Below, piece after piece: positions 33,803-43,376 of a stretch of 64,000 nucleotides of DNA. Origin of the DNA: Candidatus Bathyarchaeota archaeon. GTDB lineage: Archaea > Thermoproteota > Bathyarchaeia > Bathyarchaeales > Bathycorpusculaceae. The notes beneath the pieces are model-generated. The model saw nothing but the letters and a program-made list of their open reading frames with translations. It made no database searches and was not told where the DNA came from. Position 1 is the first letter of the stretch. Each line of letters opens with the position of its first letter. The stretch is taken from assembly GCA_026014705.1 (NCBI GenBank), contig JAOZHU010000035.1, positions 1 to 64,000 of the forward strand, in the 5' to 3' direction. Position numbers and translations under genes: made by a program.

Positions 33803-34510
33803 GTGACAATTGAGCGCGATTTGTTAATTTCGCTTCTAAGATTAACTAAGGAAGGACCGACTTTACTTGAATGTGTCAAAAACGAGACCAAAGCCACGCA
33901 GGTCTTCGCTGAAAAATTGATAGAAAAGCTGCAAAAAGACAATATGGTTTATCTTGAACAGGATATCGTCGCCGCAGACAGTCTCAGCCGGCTCAAAATG
34001 GCCACCGCAGCGATTCAAATGGGCGCAGATGTAGAGCACGTTAGCAGCTTGTTGCGGTGGCAAGAATTTGAGGAAATTGCTGCGTTTGCGCTAGAAAGAA
34101 ACGGGTACTCTGTTGTTAGAAACGTGCGTTTTAAGCATGCAGCGCGCAGGTGGGAAATCGACATAGTAGGCTGCAGAAAACCGCTAACGTTATGCATGGA
34201 TTGCAAGCATTGGCGCCGCGGAGCATCTCCCGCCGTGTTAAGACGCATTGCAGAAGCCCAAGTGGCGCGTACACGTGCGCTCTCAGAAGCATTACCGAAT
34301 GGATCGCTTGAACTTGAGTGCGTTAAATGGGCTAGAGCCACGTTTATCCCGGCTATACTGACGCTTATGCCCGTCAGTTACAAATTTTACGATAGGGTAC
34401 CAGTTGTCCCAGTGCTGCAACTGCAAGATTTCGTTAACCAGTTGCCAGCGTACGTTGAGTCGTTAAAGTTTTTTCCTAAAGAATTCAGTCATTTACCCCA
34501 TGATTTCTAA
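33803..34510 (+). CDS. Mrr-like PD-(D/E)XK nuclease with winged-helix N-terminus
   Basis: A 235-residue protein from a GTG at 33803, which follows GGAGGTG at 5 bases. The first 90 residues are a winged helix (LLRLTKEGPTLLECVKNET). The second part is a restriction-endonuclease fold: LRWQEFEEIAAFALERNGYS, RRWEIDIVG (the catalytic Asp) and LCMDCKHWR (the D/ExK pair, as DxK). Archaeal proteins of this type act on DNA ends or modified DNA, but the substrate is unknown here. It converges on the ABC permease gene. Confidence 0.78.
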   Translation: MTIERDLLISLLRLTKEGPTLLECVKNETKATQVFAEKLIEKLQKDNMVYLEQDIVAADSLSRLKMATAAIQMGADVEHVSSLLRWQEFEEIAAFALERNGYSVVRNVRFKHAARRWEIDIVGCRKPLTLCMDCKHWRRGASPAVLRRIAEAQVARTRALSEALPNGSLELECVKWARATFIPAILTLMPVSYKFYDRVPVVPVLQLQDFVNQLPAYVESLKFFPKEFSHLPHDF

Positions 34511-36382
34511 GAGCGGTCGCGTAGCGAATTTTAACGCAGGATAGAGACTGATGAAAAACATGCCTAAAACAGCAGCAAGCAGCCACGCGGCAACAAGCAG
34601 AACGCCAAAAGTTGTCGCGATTGGTTGGGGCATCAAGACCATTAGCCCAATGATTACGCCCAGAGAGACGCCAGCGGCGCAGCTTGCCAGAAGAACAAGC
34701 AAGTTTTGAACTGCAAGCACCGCGGTAACCGTTTTAGGTTTAACTCCAACAGCACGCAAAATCGCAAATTCCTGACGTTGCTCATCCACAGCAAGCATCA
34801 TATACCCTATTAGACAGAGGGCTGCCGATGCCAAAGTGAATAACGGCAAAAGCAAAACCGTAGACCAAAACGAGCCTATGAACGCCTTATTTTCCTGAAG
34901 CACCTCGTTAAGCTCAAAAACGGTAAAATCCGAGGCAATATCTTGAATGGCGGCGCGCAGTTGCGTCAAAGTAGCGGCAAGGTCTACTGAAGGCGTAAAT
35001 TTAACAAAAACAACATTAACATGCGAAGTGCCGGTTACTTTCTGGAGAGTTTTGAGAGGAACATACGTGACGTTCCCGTTGTTGATTGGGTCCACGGCAA
35101 CGCCTACGATGTCAAAAATTTTTTCACGCACTACCACGTTCTGGAGCATCGGATCTGAACGACTAATCGGCGGGTCAGCGGACAAATCAGGTGAAAACAA
35201 GGCTTCTGCCAAAGTATCACCGATAACCGCCTGTTGTGAATCACTGGAGTTTAACGCGCAGCCCTTCATGAAGCCTTTTGTCAAGGCTTTTTCAGGGTCA
35301 ATCCCGACTATTAGTGACGTACCCGTGCGGTTATCGCCAACTGGTAAAGTTGCTAACGTTTCAGGGTCTATCTTGTACCCGCTCATTTCTCGAACAAGCT
35401 CATTCAAAACTAAACGTGCGTCAATCGTTACTATTTCAGGCGTTGCAGCCAGATGTTGCATGACCCCGTCAGGCACTGCAAGCTTCTCATCAACATAGTT
35501 AAACTCAGCGTCTTCTGCGGCTCCAGCGAATTTTGACAACAGCAGACGGTATTGAGTTGCCATTTCACTGTGAGCTATTGCTATGACATCTCTTCCGCCT
35601 GCATCATCAATCCACGACAAAGTAGTATCACTGGCAATTATTCCCCCGTAAATGGCTACGGTAAGCAAAACGAAAACCGCCGAGAGCAACACGACGATTC
35701 GAACGCTAGCTGCTTGACGACGAGTCAAACTTCTGGAAGCCAGCCGCAGAGTCAATCTAAACCTTGAAAGAGGTTTAAACGCGCATTCTGGGCCTACTCC
35801 GAAATACTGAACAGGTGACAAAGCGTTAATCGGCGGCAATTTGGCGGCAGCAAGAATAGGCTTTGCCCCGAAAACAACTGCAATGACAAAAAACACCACG
35901 AAAACCAAGGGTAAAAGCAATAGATTCGGCGGCTTCTGATGCAGCGGATACGCAAAAACATTAGCGACAGCAAAGTCCACTGTGATGCCTATAACTGCAC
36001 CGAAGATGCAGCCTGCGCAGACCACGATTAGCAGTTCAGCCATGAAGTAACCTACGACAAGGTTGTTTGGGCATCCTGCAGCTTTTATCAATCCAAAATC
36101 GCGTGTTCTTTGCTTCATCATCAGGAAAACAATGAACGACGTAACCACTGCGCCAACGACAAATATCAGAACGCTCAGAAACAGCAAAAACTGTGAAAAG
36201 ATCATCGACAAGCCAAAAGTCAAAGTCTCTTTTGCCTCTGACGCAATTCCAAAACCTATCCTTTCGCTGAAAAACAGCAAAAACAGTGTGGAGGCAACGC
36301 TTAATGTTAAAGTGGCTATCGTTAAACTTGTTTGGAGTTTTCTGCGAAATATGTCGTTGACCGCAAAGAATGTTTCACTCAT
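34493..36382 (-). CDS. ABC transporter permease, MacB/FtsX-like
   Basis: A 629-residue membrane protein with two FtsX halves. Each half has a helix followed by an extracellular loop and a group of three more helices. The first membrane helix is near 12-32; the long extracellular loop spans about 240-480 (AHSEMATQYRLLLSKFAGAAEDA). The C-terminal half ends LLVAAWLLAAVLGMFFISL. It pairs with the ATPase at 36375, with an overlap of 8 bases. MacB-type exporters move lipoproteins, peptides or drugs across or out of the membrane; the cargo here is unknown. Confidence 0.85.
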   Translation of the reverse strand: MSETFFAVNDIFRRKLQTSLTIATLTLSVASTLFLLFFSERIGFGIASEAKETLTFGLSMIFSQFLLFLSVLIFVVGAVVTSFIVFLMMKQRTRDFGLIKAAGCPNNLVVGYFMAELLIVVCAGCIFGAVIGITVDFAVANVFAYPLHQKPPNLLLLPLVFVVFFVIAVVFGAKPILAAAKLPPINALSPVQYFGVGPECAFKPLSRFRLTLRLASRSLTRRQAASVRIVVLLSAVFVLLTVAIYGGIIASDTTLSWIDDAGGRDVIAIAHSEMATQYRLLLSKFAGAAEDAEFNYVDEKLAVPDGVMQHLAATPEIVTIDARLVLNELVREMSGYKIDPETLATLPVGDNRTGTSLIVGIDPEKALTKGFMKGCALNSSDSQQAVIGDTLAEALFSPDLSADPPISRSDPMLQNVVVREKIFDIVGVAVDPINNGNVTYVPLKTLQKVTGTSHVNVVFVKFTPSVDLAATLTQLRAAIQDIASDFTVFELNEVLQENKAFIGSFWSTVLLLPLFTLASAALCLIGYMMLAVDEQRQEFAILRAVGVKPKTVTAVLAVQNLLVLLASCAAGVSLGVIIGLMVLMPQPIATTFGVLLVAAWLLAAVLGMFFISLYPALKFATRPLLEIMG

Positions 36383-37064
36383 TTTTGTTCGCCAATTGAC
36401 CATCTTTCAAAAACAGTTTCTGGTCTGCAAGCTGAATTATTTCCTCGTCATGAGTCGAAACAATAATTGTCTTGCCCTGTGCCTTTAACAACTGCAATAT
36501 CTGGATAATCTTCTGTCCGTTCGCAGTGTCCAAATTCCCGGTAGGTTCATCCGCAAGCAGCAGCTGTGGATCATTCGCCAGAGCACGCGCAAAAGCAACC
36601 CGCTGTTGCTCGCCGCCGCTCAACTGCGCTGGAAAATGATTTGCCCTGTGCTGCAAACCAACCGTGCTCAATAAATCTTTGACGCGTGCTTCAATTTCCT
36701 TCGTTGACTTCCGCTGCCACTCCATCGGGAACGCAATGTTTTCAGCCACTGTTAAAGTGGAAACTAGGTTATACGCCTGAAATACGAAGCCCACATTGTT
36801 GCAGCGGAATTCAGCAAGGAAATCCTCATCCTTGTCAGCCAGGTCTTCGCCGAAAACGACAATTTTTCCGCTGGTGGGCTTGTCGATGCCGCTGATGAGA
36901 TTTAGGAGAGTGGTTTTTCCAGCGCCTGAAGGACCCAAAATGACCACAACCTCGCCTTCAGCAACTGCCAAATCTACTTGTTTTAACACTTCAATTTTCA
37001 TTTCGCCTATCAGGTACACTTTACTCAGAGATTGCGCTGAAACAGCGAGATTACTTCCTTCCAT
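36375..37064 (-). CDS. ABC transporter ATPase, MacB/LolD type
   Basis: A 229-residue ATPase with Walker [12 protein letters not shown] (about 41-51), the Q loop in [18 protein letters not shown], the signature [15 protein letters not shown], Walker [13 protein letters not shown] and the switch histidine in VSTHDEE. It powers the permease encoded directly downstream. An earlier TTG at 37088 is open, but the ATG at 37064 matches the family start. Confidence 0.92.
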   Translation of the reverse strand: MEGSNLAVSAQSLSKVYLIGEMKIEVLKQVDLAVAEGEVVVILGPSGAGKTTLLNLISGIDKPTSGKIVVFGEDLADKDEDFLAEFRCNNVGFVFQAYNLVSTLTVAENIAFPMEWQRKSTKEIEARVKDLLSTVGLQHRANHFPAQLSGGEQQRVAFARALANDPQLLLADEPTGNLDTANGQKIIQILQLLKAQGKTIIVSTHDEEIIQLADQKLFLKDGQLANKNE

Positions 37065-37146
37065 TAACGTGTGCCTTCTGCTGCTCAATAGTCACGTATG
37101 GGTTATTCGTTTATTATAATTGTTGAGGTACAGTCCCTTACACGCT

Positions 37147-37584
37147 TTATTCGCCGTAGTTTTTTTCCAGGTTGATGTTTCCTCGGTCTCGCTTTAGAAT
37201 CCTAACTTTGTCGGGCAACTTGCCTCTTTCCCATTCGCTCCAAGATATCTCCCTGAAGAGCCATTTCTTCCCCAGATGCGCCGCCACAACCGCATGTTTG
37301 TGCTCATTATCCGCCGGAATTAACTCATTGAGAAACCTGAAGAGCTTGTCAATTTGCTGCTTAGGAAAGTACGCGTAGTACCCTGCGTTCTTAACCTCGA
37401 ACGCGAAAATATGCGCGCCTTTGCGAGCCATGATGTCTGGCAGCGGATTCAAACTTGGATTGCTGACTGGAATGCGCACCGCGTTGTATCCGTGTTTCTG
37501 CAAAAGCTTCACGAGCACGTTCTCACTGTAAAACCCTCGCTTGCGCCAACGCCGGAGCCTAATGCGGTCAATTTCCTTAACCAC
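37147..37584 (-). CDS. Archaeal Holliday-junction resolvase Hjc-like
   Basis: A 145-residue protein from GTG 37584. It shows the Hjc order: RRWRKRGFYSENVLVKLL (basic N-terminus with the catalytic glutamate), NPLPDIMARKG with the Asp, and IFAFEVKNAG with ExK. It then follows YYAYFPKQQIDKLFRFL. Such enzymes cut four-way DNA junctions in pairs. The frame is open to 37806, but a TATA box at 37634-37643 supports the later GTG start. The C-terminal 30 residues (DKVRILKRDRGNINLEKN) are basic and may be specific to this lineage. Confidence 0.8.
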   Translation of the reverse strand: MVKEIDRIRLRRWRKRGFYSENVLVKLLQKHGYNAVRIPVSNPSLNPLPDIMARKGAHIFAFEVKNAGYYAYFPKQQIDKLFRFLNELIPADNEHKHAVVAAHLGKKWLFREISWSEWERGKLPDKVRILKRDRGNINLEKNYGE

Positions 37585-37633
37585 CGTAGCCGCCCTCAAC
37601 TGCTGTCTTGCCGTGATGAGATTGCCAGTTGCA

Positions 37634-37643
37634 CAATAAAAAA
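37634..37643 (-). promoter_or_regulatory. TATA box of the hjc-like gene
   Basis: Minus strand TTTTTTATTG. The expected transcript start near 37612 is about 28 bases before the GTG at 37584. Confidence 0.5.
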
Positions 37644-37945
37644 CTGCTGCTTCAGCGTTAAACTCGATGAAGTAGCGTTGATGCTTCTGTATACGGCTTT
37701 GTCGCCCTCGTTGTGCTGGACTGTGTCTGGTGACGTATGACTTCTCTAAGTAATACCAATACACCCAAAGCAACTTAAACCGAAAGTTGCCATGATAATG
37801 ATGCAAAAAAGAGCATGGTTTAGCCTACACTAAGCAACATCAAATCACACTTCCCCGCCAAACAAGCCTGGAAATCGTTCGTTCCAGCGTGGAAATGCAC
37901 AATGGACCCCTGACTGAAAGTTATCGTGAAAACCTCTGCGATAGT

Positions 37946-37971
37946 GCAGTATACAAAGGCATCGACGAAAA
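37946..37971 (+). repeat. Dispersed short repeat R, degenerate copy 2
   Basis: GCAGTATACAAAGGCATCGAC then GAAAAC, which differs from the consensus at about five positions. It lies in a gene-free region. Confidence 0.5.
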
Positions 37972-38550
37972 CCGCGTAAACCGGTCTCAAAAGGCACCTC
38001 GTAAAAACTAGGGTTTCAACGCAGACTCAGCATAGACAGCGGTCCAAAAGGCTGATGCAAAATGGAGTCACATATAGAAGACGCGGGTTAAGCAATTTCC
38101 CTAAAAGAGGAAAGAGCAAAAACTTCCTCGCGCAGTTGTGATTACGACCCGTAGCGGTGCCACAGGTTGCATAAAGTTGAGCGTTTTGCTCTTCCTTGTG
38201 AAAAAGGATCTGGACAAGCAGCGAGAACTCGAAGTAAACTCGAAGAACAGTGGCTTCTGGTTGACATGGAGATTTTCGACTGTCTTTATATGAGGACACG
38301 GTTATCTCCATGCGGAAGCCTCAACCGCAGAGCAAAAAAGGCTAAAAAGAGGTTGTTTTGCTGATTGGGGCTCATTTTTGGAGGTTTGATTCTTGCACGA
38401 CGACTAAGAAATTGCGCGTTTTTACAAGCGTTTTCTTTCGAACATTTACAAGCCGCCATACGTGCTCTAAACAGAAAGTAAGCGTTTTCAAGGCTGAATT
38501 CAGCGGAAAAGGCTAATCGAGGCGCCGTTACATAAAGAGTCTGTGACAAG

Positions 38551-38570
38551 TAGCAAGCTACGGTTTTTTG
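38551..38570 (+). terminator. Stem-loop followed by T-run
   Basis: GTAGCAAGCTAC forms a short stem (GTAG/CTAC), followed by GG and six T residues. It may end a transcript from the gene-free region before the lon promoter, but there is no gene just upstream. Confidence 0.4.
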
Positions 38571-38594
38571 AATATTACCAGTTTTGAAATAGCT

Positions 38595-38602
38595 GTTTAA
38601 AT
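38595..38602 (+). promoter_or_regulatory. TATA box of lon
   Basis: GTTTAAAT, about 45 bases before the GTG of lon, with GATTGAGGAG immediately before that start. Confidence 0.55.
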
Positions 38603-38642
38603 GCTTTCAAAAGAAAAGCTATGCGGGGATTGAGGAGAAGCC

Positions 38643-40877
38643 GTGTCTTTTAACCACTTCGGGGAAGGCACCGAAATGCTCAGCCGCAGTGTGGAAGGGC
38701 AAACTGTGAAGGTGCGGTGGAACTGGGGCACATTCAAGACTAGCGAAGGCTACCCCGTAGATGACAACATGATAAACTGGGTCATAGGGCAAGACCAAGC
38801 CTTGAATGAAGGCTTCCTATGCCTAAACGAGTGGGTGCACAAACTAAAGCATCTAGACCAGACGCGATGGTACGCGAGTTGGAGTAAACCGGATCGCCCG
38901 AAAACCTCAGCTAAAACCGTTATCAGCCCAGGACCATACTTGCTTCTCCTTGGTGACCCTGGAACAGGTAAATCGCTTCTTGGACGGGCACTTTCAGAAA
39001 AATTAACGCAGGTTTACAAGGAAAACGGCATAAAGCTTTTCGATGTAATCTGCTGGAAAAACCCCGCATTGCCCAGTCAACCGCGCGTGTCCATTCATCA
39101 AGCTGGAGAAGCGAAAAAGATTCTGCAGACGGAACAGCTGAAAGAATTAAAACGCAAATTCGCCACCAAGATAGGTCTAAAAGCCATCCAAAGCCTCATG
39201 CTGGGGCTAGGTTTATTCCTCATGTGCTTAGGCTTCTTCTGTCTCATTCAGGCATGGCAAACGTGGGCAGCCAACCCAGAATATTTGGGGGAAACACTGC
39301 AAACGTTTTACAACAATAGCTTCGCGGACTACTTCGCCAGCAAATTCGTAAGCCTGGTACCGCTGACATTTATTCCAGGAGGCAGCCTACTTTTTTTCAG
39401 CATCTTCATCTGGTGGTTCTCCCGATTAGGCGGACTGGGCAACCTCCGCGGTGTTGGAGGCGCCCAGCAGACAGAAGTTCCTAAACTGATTGTAGATAAC
39501 AGTTCAGGCTGTGCACCTTTTGTGGACGCCACAGGGCACAAGTGCGCGCAGCTTTTTGGGTCAGTTGCGTGGGACCCGTTTCAAACTGGCGGATTAGGCA
39601 CGCCAGAACATCAGCGGGTAACTGCCGGCGACGTGCATGTGGCGTCGCTGGGCATATTGTATATTGATGAAATCAAGAATTTAGACCCTGAGGAGGCAGT
39701 CACGTTGCTAACGGTGCTGGAAGATGGGCAGCTGCCTATCACTTTGCGTGGGAGATGGCATGGCGGAGATACTGCGGCGATGGCTGTATCAACTGAACCA
39801 GTGCCGGCAATTACTTTTCTGTTAGGTGCGGGAAACTTTGATAGCATAAGCCAAATTCACCCTGCGCTGATGGACCGTATTTATGGCTACGGTAAGGTTG
39901 TGCGGATGAACAATGATATGCCTAATACGTTGGAAAACAGGCGCAAATACGTGCAGTTCATAGCGCAGGAAGCTAAGCGATTTAATCTTTTGCCCTTCAG
40001 TAGAGACGCGTGCGTTGAAATTGTGGAAGAGGGTAGACGGCGAAGCAACAAACGTGACGCGCTTACCACCCGGTTTAGACCCCTAATTTCAATAATTAAA
40101 ACATCGGCAACCATAGCCCTCAACGAGAACTGCAAAGTGGTTGAGCGGCGTCATGTCGTGGAAGCTTTAAGCAACCACTGCAAAACTATTCAGAAGCAGC
40201 TGCTGGAACATGAAATAAGTGAGAGAGGCAGGCTGTTAGAAATTAAACCTGAGGGCGTCAAGCTTGGGCAAATATACGGTTTAGCTGTAGTGCATGACCC
40301 CTACAGCGGCGAGATGACAGGTAGCGTTCTCAGCGTCAAAGCGCAGCTTGTGCAAAAAACTACGCTGCCGAGAGACCATCCGCTTAAAGGGTACTACCGT
40401 GTGACAGGCGTAGCTAAGGGGCAGAGTTTTATTTCAGACAGCATCGCCAAAGTTCGCAGCGTCATTCTTCAAAAATACGGTGCAGATATAGCGCAAGACT
40501 ATTTTACGCATCTTGATTTTGCGCAGTCTTATGGCGTGGATGGGCCTTCTGCGGGCGTAACTATGGCTATACTTTTATGCTCGCTCATTGAGGGCAAACC
40601 CGTACGGCAAGATGTGGCGGTCACAGGCGAAATAAACCTGAGCGTTGGTGACGCTACGAACGTAACAGCGGTCGGCGGCATCCATGAAAAGATTAAGGCT
40701 GCGGAAGCATGGGGTTTCAAAAAAGTAGTTATCCCGCAGAAAAATTTTGAGCATTCAATTGATCCGCGAGACTACACGATTGAAGTTGTGCCTGCTGCTA
40801 CGCTTGATGACTACTTGCGGGAGTGCTTGGTTGAGCAGCATATCGTCAGGCTTCCTGTTCAGCGGTTCCGGCAATAG
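38643..40877 (+). CDS. lonB: Archaeal membrane Lon protease (LonB)
   Basis: A 744-residue protein. The AAA+ domain has Walker A LLLGDPGTGKSLL (about 100-112) and Walker B ILYIDEIKNLDP. Two membrane helices (about 184-206 and 236-260) are inserted in the ATPase domain, the mark of LonB. The proteolytic domain has the catalytic serine in GVDGPSAGVTMA and lysine in GGIHEKIKAAE. It forms a hexamer at the inner face of the membrane and degrades misfolded and regulatory proteins. The start is a GTG with GAGGAG 5 bases upstream. Confidence 0.94.
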   Translation: MSFNHFGEGTEMLSRSVEGQTVKVRWNWGTFKTSEGYPVDDNMINWVIGQDQALNEGFLCLNEWVHKLKHLDQTRWYASWSKPDRPKTSAKTVISPGPYLLLLGDPGTGKSLLGRALSEKLTQVYKENGIKLFDVICWKNPALPSQPRVSIHQAGEAKKILQTEQLKELKRKFATKIGLKAIQSLMLGLGLFLMCLGFFCLIQAWQTWAANPEYLGETLQTFYNNSFADYFASKFVSLVPLTFIPGGSLLFFSIFIWWFSRLGGLGNLRGVGGAQQTEVPKLIVDNSSGCAPFVDATGHKCAQLFGSVAWDPFQTGGLGTPEHQRVTAGDVHVASLGILYIDEIKNLDPEEAVTLLTVLEDGQLPITLRGRWHGGDTAAMAVSTEPVPAITFLLGAGNFDSISQIHPALMDRIYGYGKVVRMNNDMPNTLENRRKYVQFIAQEAKRFNLLPFSRDACVEIVEEGRRRSNKRDALTTRFRPLISIIKTSATIALNENCKVVERRHVVEALSNHCKTIQKQLLEHEISERGRLLEIKPEGVKLGQIYGLAVVHDPYSGEMTGSVLSVKAQLVQKTTLPRDHPLKGYYRVTGVAKGQSFISDSIAKVRSVILQKYGADIAQDYFTHLDFAQSYGVDGPSAGVTMAILLCSLIEGKPVRQDVAVTGEINLSVGDATNVTAVGGIHEKIKAAEAWGFKKVVIPQKNFEHSIDPRDYTIEVVPAATLDDYLRECLVEQHIVRLPVQRFRQ

Positions 40878-41081
40878 GTCGCTGACAGCTGCTGGAAAAC
40901 TAGCTTATTTTCAAGCTTTTTGCTACGTAACTTCCAAGCTGGAGCTTTAAATGTAGGCTGCGCTGCGCATTTTCTTAACATCTGCAAGTTCCATGTTGCC
41001 AGCCTCGTAAACATAGTTGTGGCAATATTACCTGAATAATTAATTGTCACCAGAAGTCACCGCTGCGAAGCGCAAGTATAA

Positions 41082-41106
41082 GCGTATACAAAAGCATCAA
41101 CCAAAC
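41082..41106 (+). repeat. Dispersed short repeat R, copy 3
   Basis: GCGTATACAAAAGCATCAAC followed by CAAAC, between the convergent lonB and tsr3 genes. This is the longest clean copy. Confidence 0.7.
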
Positions 41107-41117
41107 ACACTCGCACC

Positions 41118-41687
41118 TCACCCAAAGGCGCAACTCTTGCCACTGACGCGGTTTTGAATTCTTACTACCTCTGTGCTGTCCTGCGCCGCAGCATAAGCTT
41201 CCAATAGGTTACGGTTTAACTCCAGAAAAGTATGGCCCCACGCGAAGAGGGATAACAGTTCTTCTGCTTCTTTCTTGAACCCTGCAATGTACAGTGCCGC
41301 TGCCAAGGCTTCTACCGTGGTTAGTTTGGTGGCTTTTCCGAAGTTAACAGGGTTTCCAGCTATTAGAATAGGCAAACACCTTGCGGTCCCTTTCACATGT
41401 TTTGACAAAACTTTCTGCGCATGCTCCCAACTGCAATCTAAAGCAACCAAGCCGAAATCCTCAACCCGTTGCTTATCAGCAGGCGAAAAAGCTATTTCCG
41501 AAAAAGGGTTAAGCACAACTGCACGTTTGGGCAAAAACCTTGTCTTGCTCACTAACCGCGCCATGCCATGGCGCTTAAGCTTTAAACCTGTGCATCGCTT
41601 GGGGTCGCATTGCGCTGCGTGATAAACAGTTATTCTAGGCGCTACATGCACTGCTTTTGCGCACCTTCGCATGACTCGCTGGATCAT
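41118..41687 (-). CDS. tsr3: rRNA aminocarboxypropyltransferase Tsr3
   Basis: A 189-residue protein. It has the Tsr3 pattern: QCDPKRCTGLKLKRHG near residue 27, LNPFSEIAFSPAD, VALDCSWEHAQKV, RCLPILIAGNPVNFGK and AAALYIAGF. Tsr3 transfers the aminocarboxypropyl group from SAM to small-subunit rRNA, a late 30S/40S maturation step. It overlaps the 3' end of the NAD(P)HX repair gene; an alternative ATG at 41672 shortens the overlap. Confidence 0.9.
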   Translation of the reverse strand: MIQRVMRRCAKAVHVAPRITVYHAAQCDPKRCTGLKLKRHGMARLVSKTRFLPKRAVVLNPFSEIAFSPADKQRVEDFGLVALDCSWEHAQKVLSKHVKGTARCLPILIAGNPVNFGKATKLTTVEALAAALYIAGFKKEAEELLSLFAWGHTFLELNRNLLEAYAAAQDSTEVVRIQNRVSGKSCAFG

Positions 41688-43185
41688 TTAAAACGCTGGG
41701 AATTCTGCCAATAAGGTCAGTTGCCGTCATGTGATAGCCAATGTCGTTTGCTACAAAGTCTCCTGCTGCTCCGTTAACGAAAGCGCCTGCGACCGCAGCC
41801 TCAAACGAGTCAGCTTTCTGGGCTAAGAAAGCTCCTACAATGCCTGCGAGCACGTCGCCTGTGCCGCCCACGGTCATTCCCGCGTTGCCTGTGAAATTTA
41901 GCTTACAGCGGTCCCCGCTGCAAATTATGTCTGTTTGTCCTTTTAGAAGAATTACGGCGTTAAGCTCTGCTGCCGTTTTTTGCACTTCGGAAACGCGGTC
42001 AGACAGGCTCTCGGGCAGCTTTTTTCCAGTAAGCACTGAGTATTCTCCGGCATGGGGTGTGAAAACGCAGAGATTTTTTAAGGGTCGCCTGAATTCGGCG
42101 AATGCTTTCAAGCCGTCAGCATCTAGAAGCAATGCCTTGCCAGCGCCTTCTATAAGGTTTACGCAGTTTTTTACGAATTGTCTGGTTTCAGGGTGCAGAC
42201 CGATTCCCGGTCCCAGCACGACAGCATCTGCCATTTCAACATACGGTCTTAGAACATCAATATTTGCGGGATTCAAGTGTGCTCCTTCCAGCTTCAAGGT
42301 AATCATATCAGGAGACATTGAGGAAATCGCGGTCGCAGTTTTTGCTGGTGCCGCGAGGTAGACTATATCTACACCAGTCCGCAGCGCAGCTAAGGATACC
42401 AGTGCAGGAGCGCCTGAGAAAACTTCGCTGCCACCGATTACCAGCAAGCGCCCAAAATCACCTTTGTGACTGTTTGGATGCCGTGTTTTTGTAACGAGGA
42501 AAACATCGCCTGGACCAGCATAGTTTTCCAATTCTTTAGGCAAGCCTATGTCTTTCACAATTAATTCGCCTACGTATTCTTTGGCTTTTTCCAATCCCGT
42601 TTTCGCTTTGTAAAAAGTCACCGTCACGTTTGCCTTCACTGCAGCGCCTAAGACTTCGCCCGTATCCGAATCTATTCCTGTAGGCGCATCAACAGCGAGC
42701 TTGAAAGCTTGCGCAGAGTTAATGTGCCTTACCAATTGTGCGATAGGCGGCTTAAGCTTGCCTTTTGTGCCTGTCCCCAGCAGTGCATCGACAACTATGT
42801 CTGCGTCTATTGCAGGCAATTCGGAGCTATCAGTGACCTCGTAAAGGGGTATCCTCTCACGCATCGCTTTAATAGCGCACAGGTTCTGCTGCGCCGCGGG
42901 ATGGACAACGTCTTTGCTTTTCCCAGCGAGAAAAACCGTGACTTTATAATCCATTGATGCCAAGTGTCTTGCAGCCACGAAGCCGTCGCCTCCGTTCCCG
43001 CCTAGGCCGCAGAACACTGCGATTTCGTGTTTGCGTGAGAAACGTGAGGCAATTTCAGCGGCAATGTTGCGTCCTGCGTTTTCCATGAGTTGAAGCAACG
43101 TGATTCCAAAATATTCCGCATTCACTTCCAACGCCCGCATCTCTCTGCTTGAAATGCTATGGACGTTTCCTTTTTTCAGCGGCAT
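41635..43185 (-). CDS. nnrED: Bifunctional NAD(P)HX epimerase/dehydratase
   Basis: A 516-residue fusion. Residues about 1-215 are the NnrE (YjeF_N) epimerase: FCGLGGNGGDGFVAARHLA, VDALLGTGTKG and AVDAPTGIDSDTG. Residues about 230-500 are the NnrD dehydratase: LLVIGGSEVFSGAPAL, VVLGPGIG, VFTPHAGEYSVLTG, ILLKGQTDII and the GNAGMTVGGTGDVLAGI nucleotide site. The two enzymes repair hydrated NADH and NADPH. Tsr3 follows on the same strand with an overlap. Confidence 0.93.
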   Translation of the reverse strand: MPLKKGNVHSISSREMRALEVNAEYFGITLLQLMENAGRNIAAEIASRFSRKHEIAVFCGLGGNGGDGFVAARHLASMDYKVTVFLAGKSKDVVHPAAQQNLCAIKAMRERIPLYEVTDSSELPAIDADIVVDALLGTGTKGKLKPPIAQLVRHINSAQAFKLAVDAPTGIDSDTGEVLGAAVKANVTVTFYKAKTGLEKAKEYVGELIVKDIGLPKELENYAGPGDVFLVTKTRHPNSHKGDFGRLLVIGGSEVFSGAPALVSLAALRTGVDIVYLAAPAKTATAISSMSPDMITLKLEGAHLNPANIDVLRPYVEMADAVVLGPGIGLHPETRQFVKNCVNLIEGAGKALLLDADGLKAFAEFRRPLKNLCVFTPHAGEYSVLTGKKLPESLSDRVSEVQKTAAELNAVILLKGQTDIICSGDRCKLNFTGNAGMTVGGTGDVLAGIVGAFLAQKADSFEAAVAGAFVNGAAGDFVANDIGYHMTATDLIGRIPSVLNDPASHAKVRKSSACSA

Positions 43186-43250
43186 TTTTGAACACCTGAT
43201 TATGTAATGTCATCTAATAGGAGATAAGCGTATCCCAAGCCAAGCAGGCT

Positions 43251-43275
43251 GCGTATACAAAAGCATCAACAAAAC
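43251..43275 (+). repeat. Dispersed short repeat R, copy 4
   Basis: GCGTATACAAAAGCATCAAC followed by AAAAC, in the divergent spacer between the NAD(P)HX repair gene and the YjbQ gene. Confidence 0.7.
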
Positions 43276-43376
43276 ATCTTTTTTTTAGGTTGCTCAACGG
43301 CAAACCACGTAATCAAAAACACATTCAGAAACATTTTTGAACAAGTAGCCGGCATAGCAGAAGACAGGGGGATTTC

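Larger units (their letters stand above)
37807..38642. other. Gene-free region before lon
   Basis: More than 830 bases without a convincing protein gene. It includes the degenerate repeat R copy (37946-37971), a TATA-like CTTTATATG near 38284-38292 followed by a GCGG/CCGC hairpin and T-rich stretch that could be a small RNA (38310-38380), and the stem-loop plus T-run at 38551-38570. No start codons with ribosome-binding sites and no long frame were found. Confidence 0.5.

Noticed and set aside
38027-38311. 94-codon minus-strand frame before lonB
   Set aside because: No start signal, low-quality composition, and it lies in a gene-free region with possible RNA structure.
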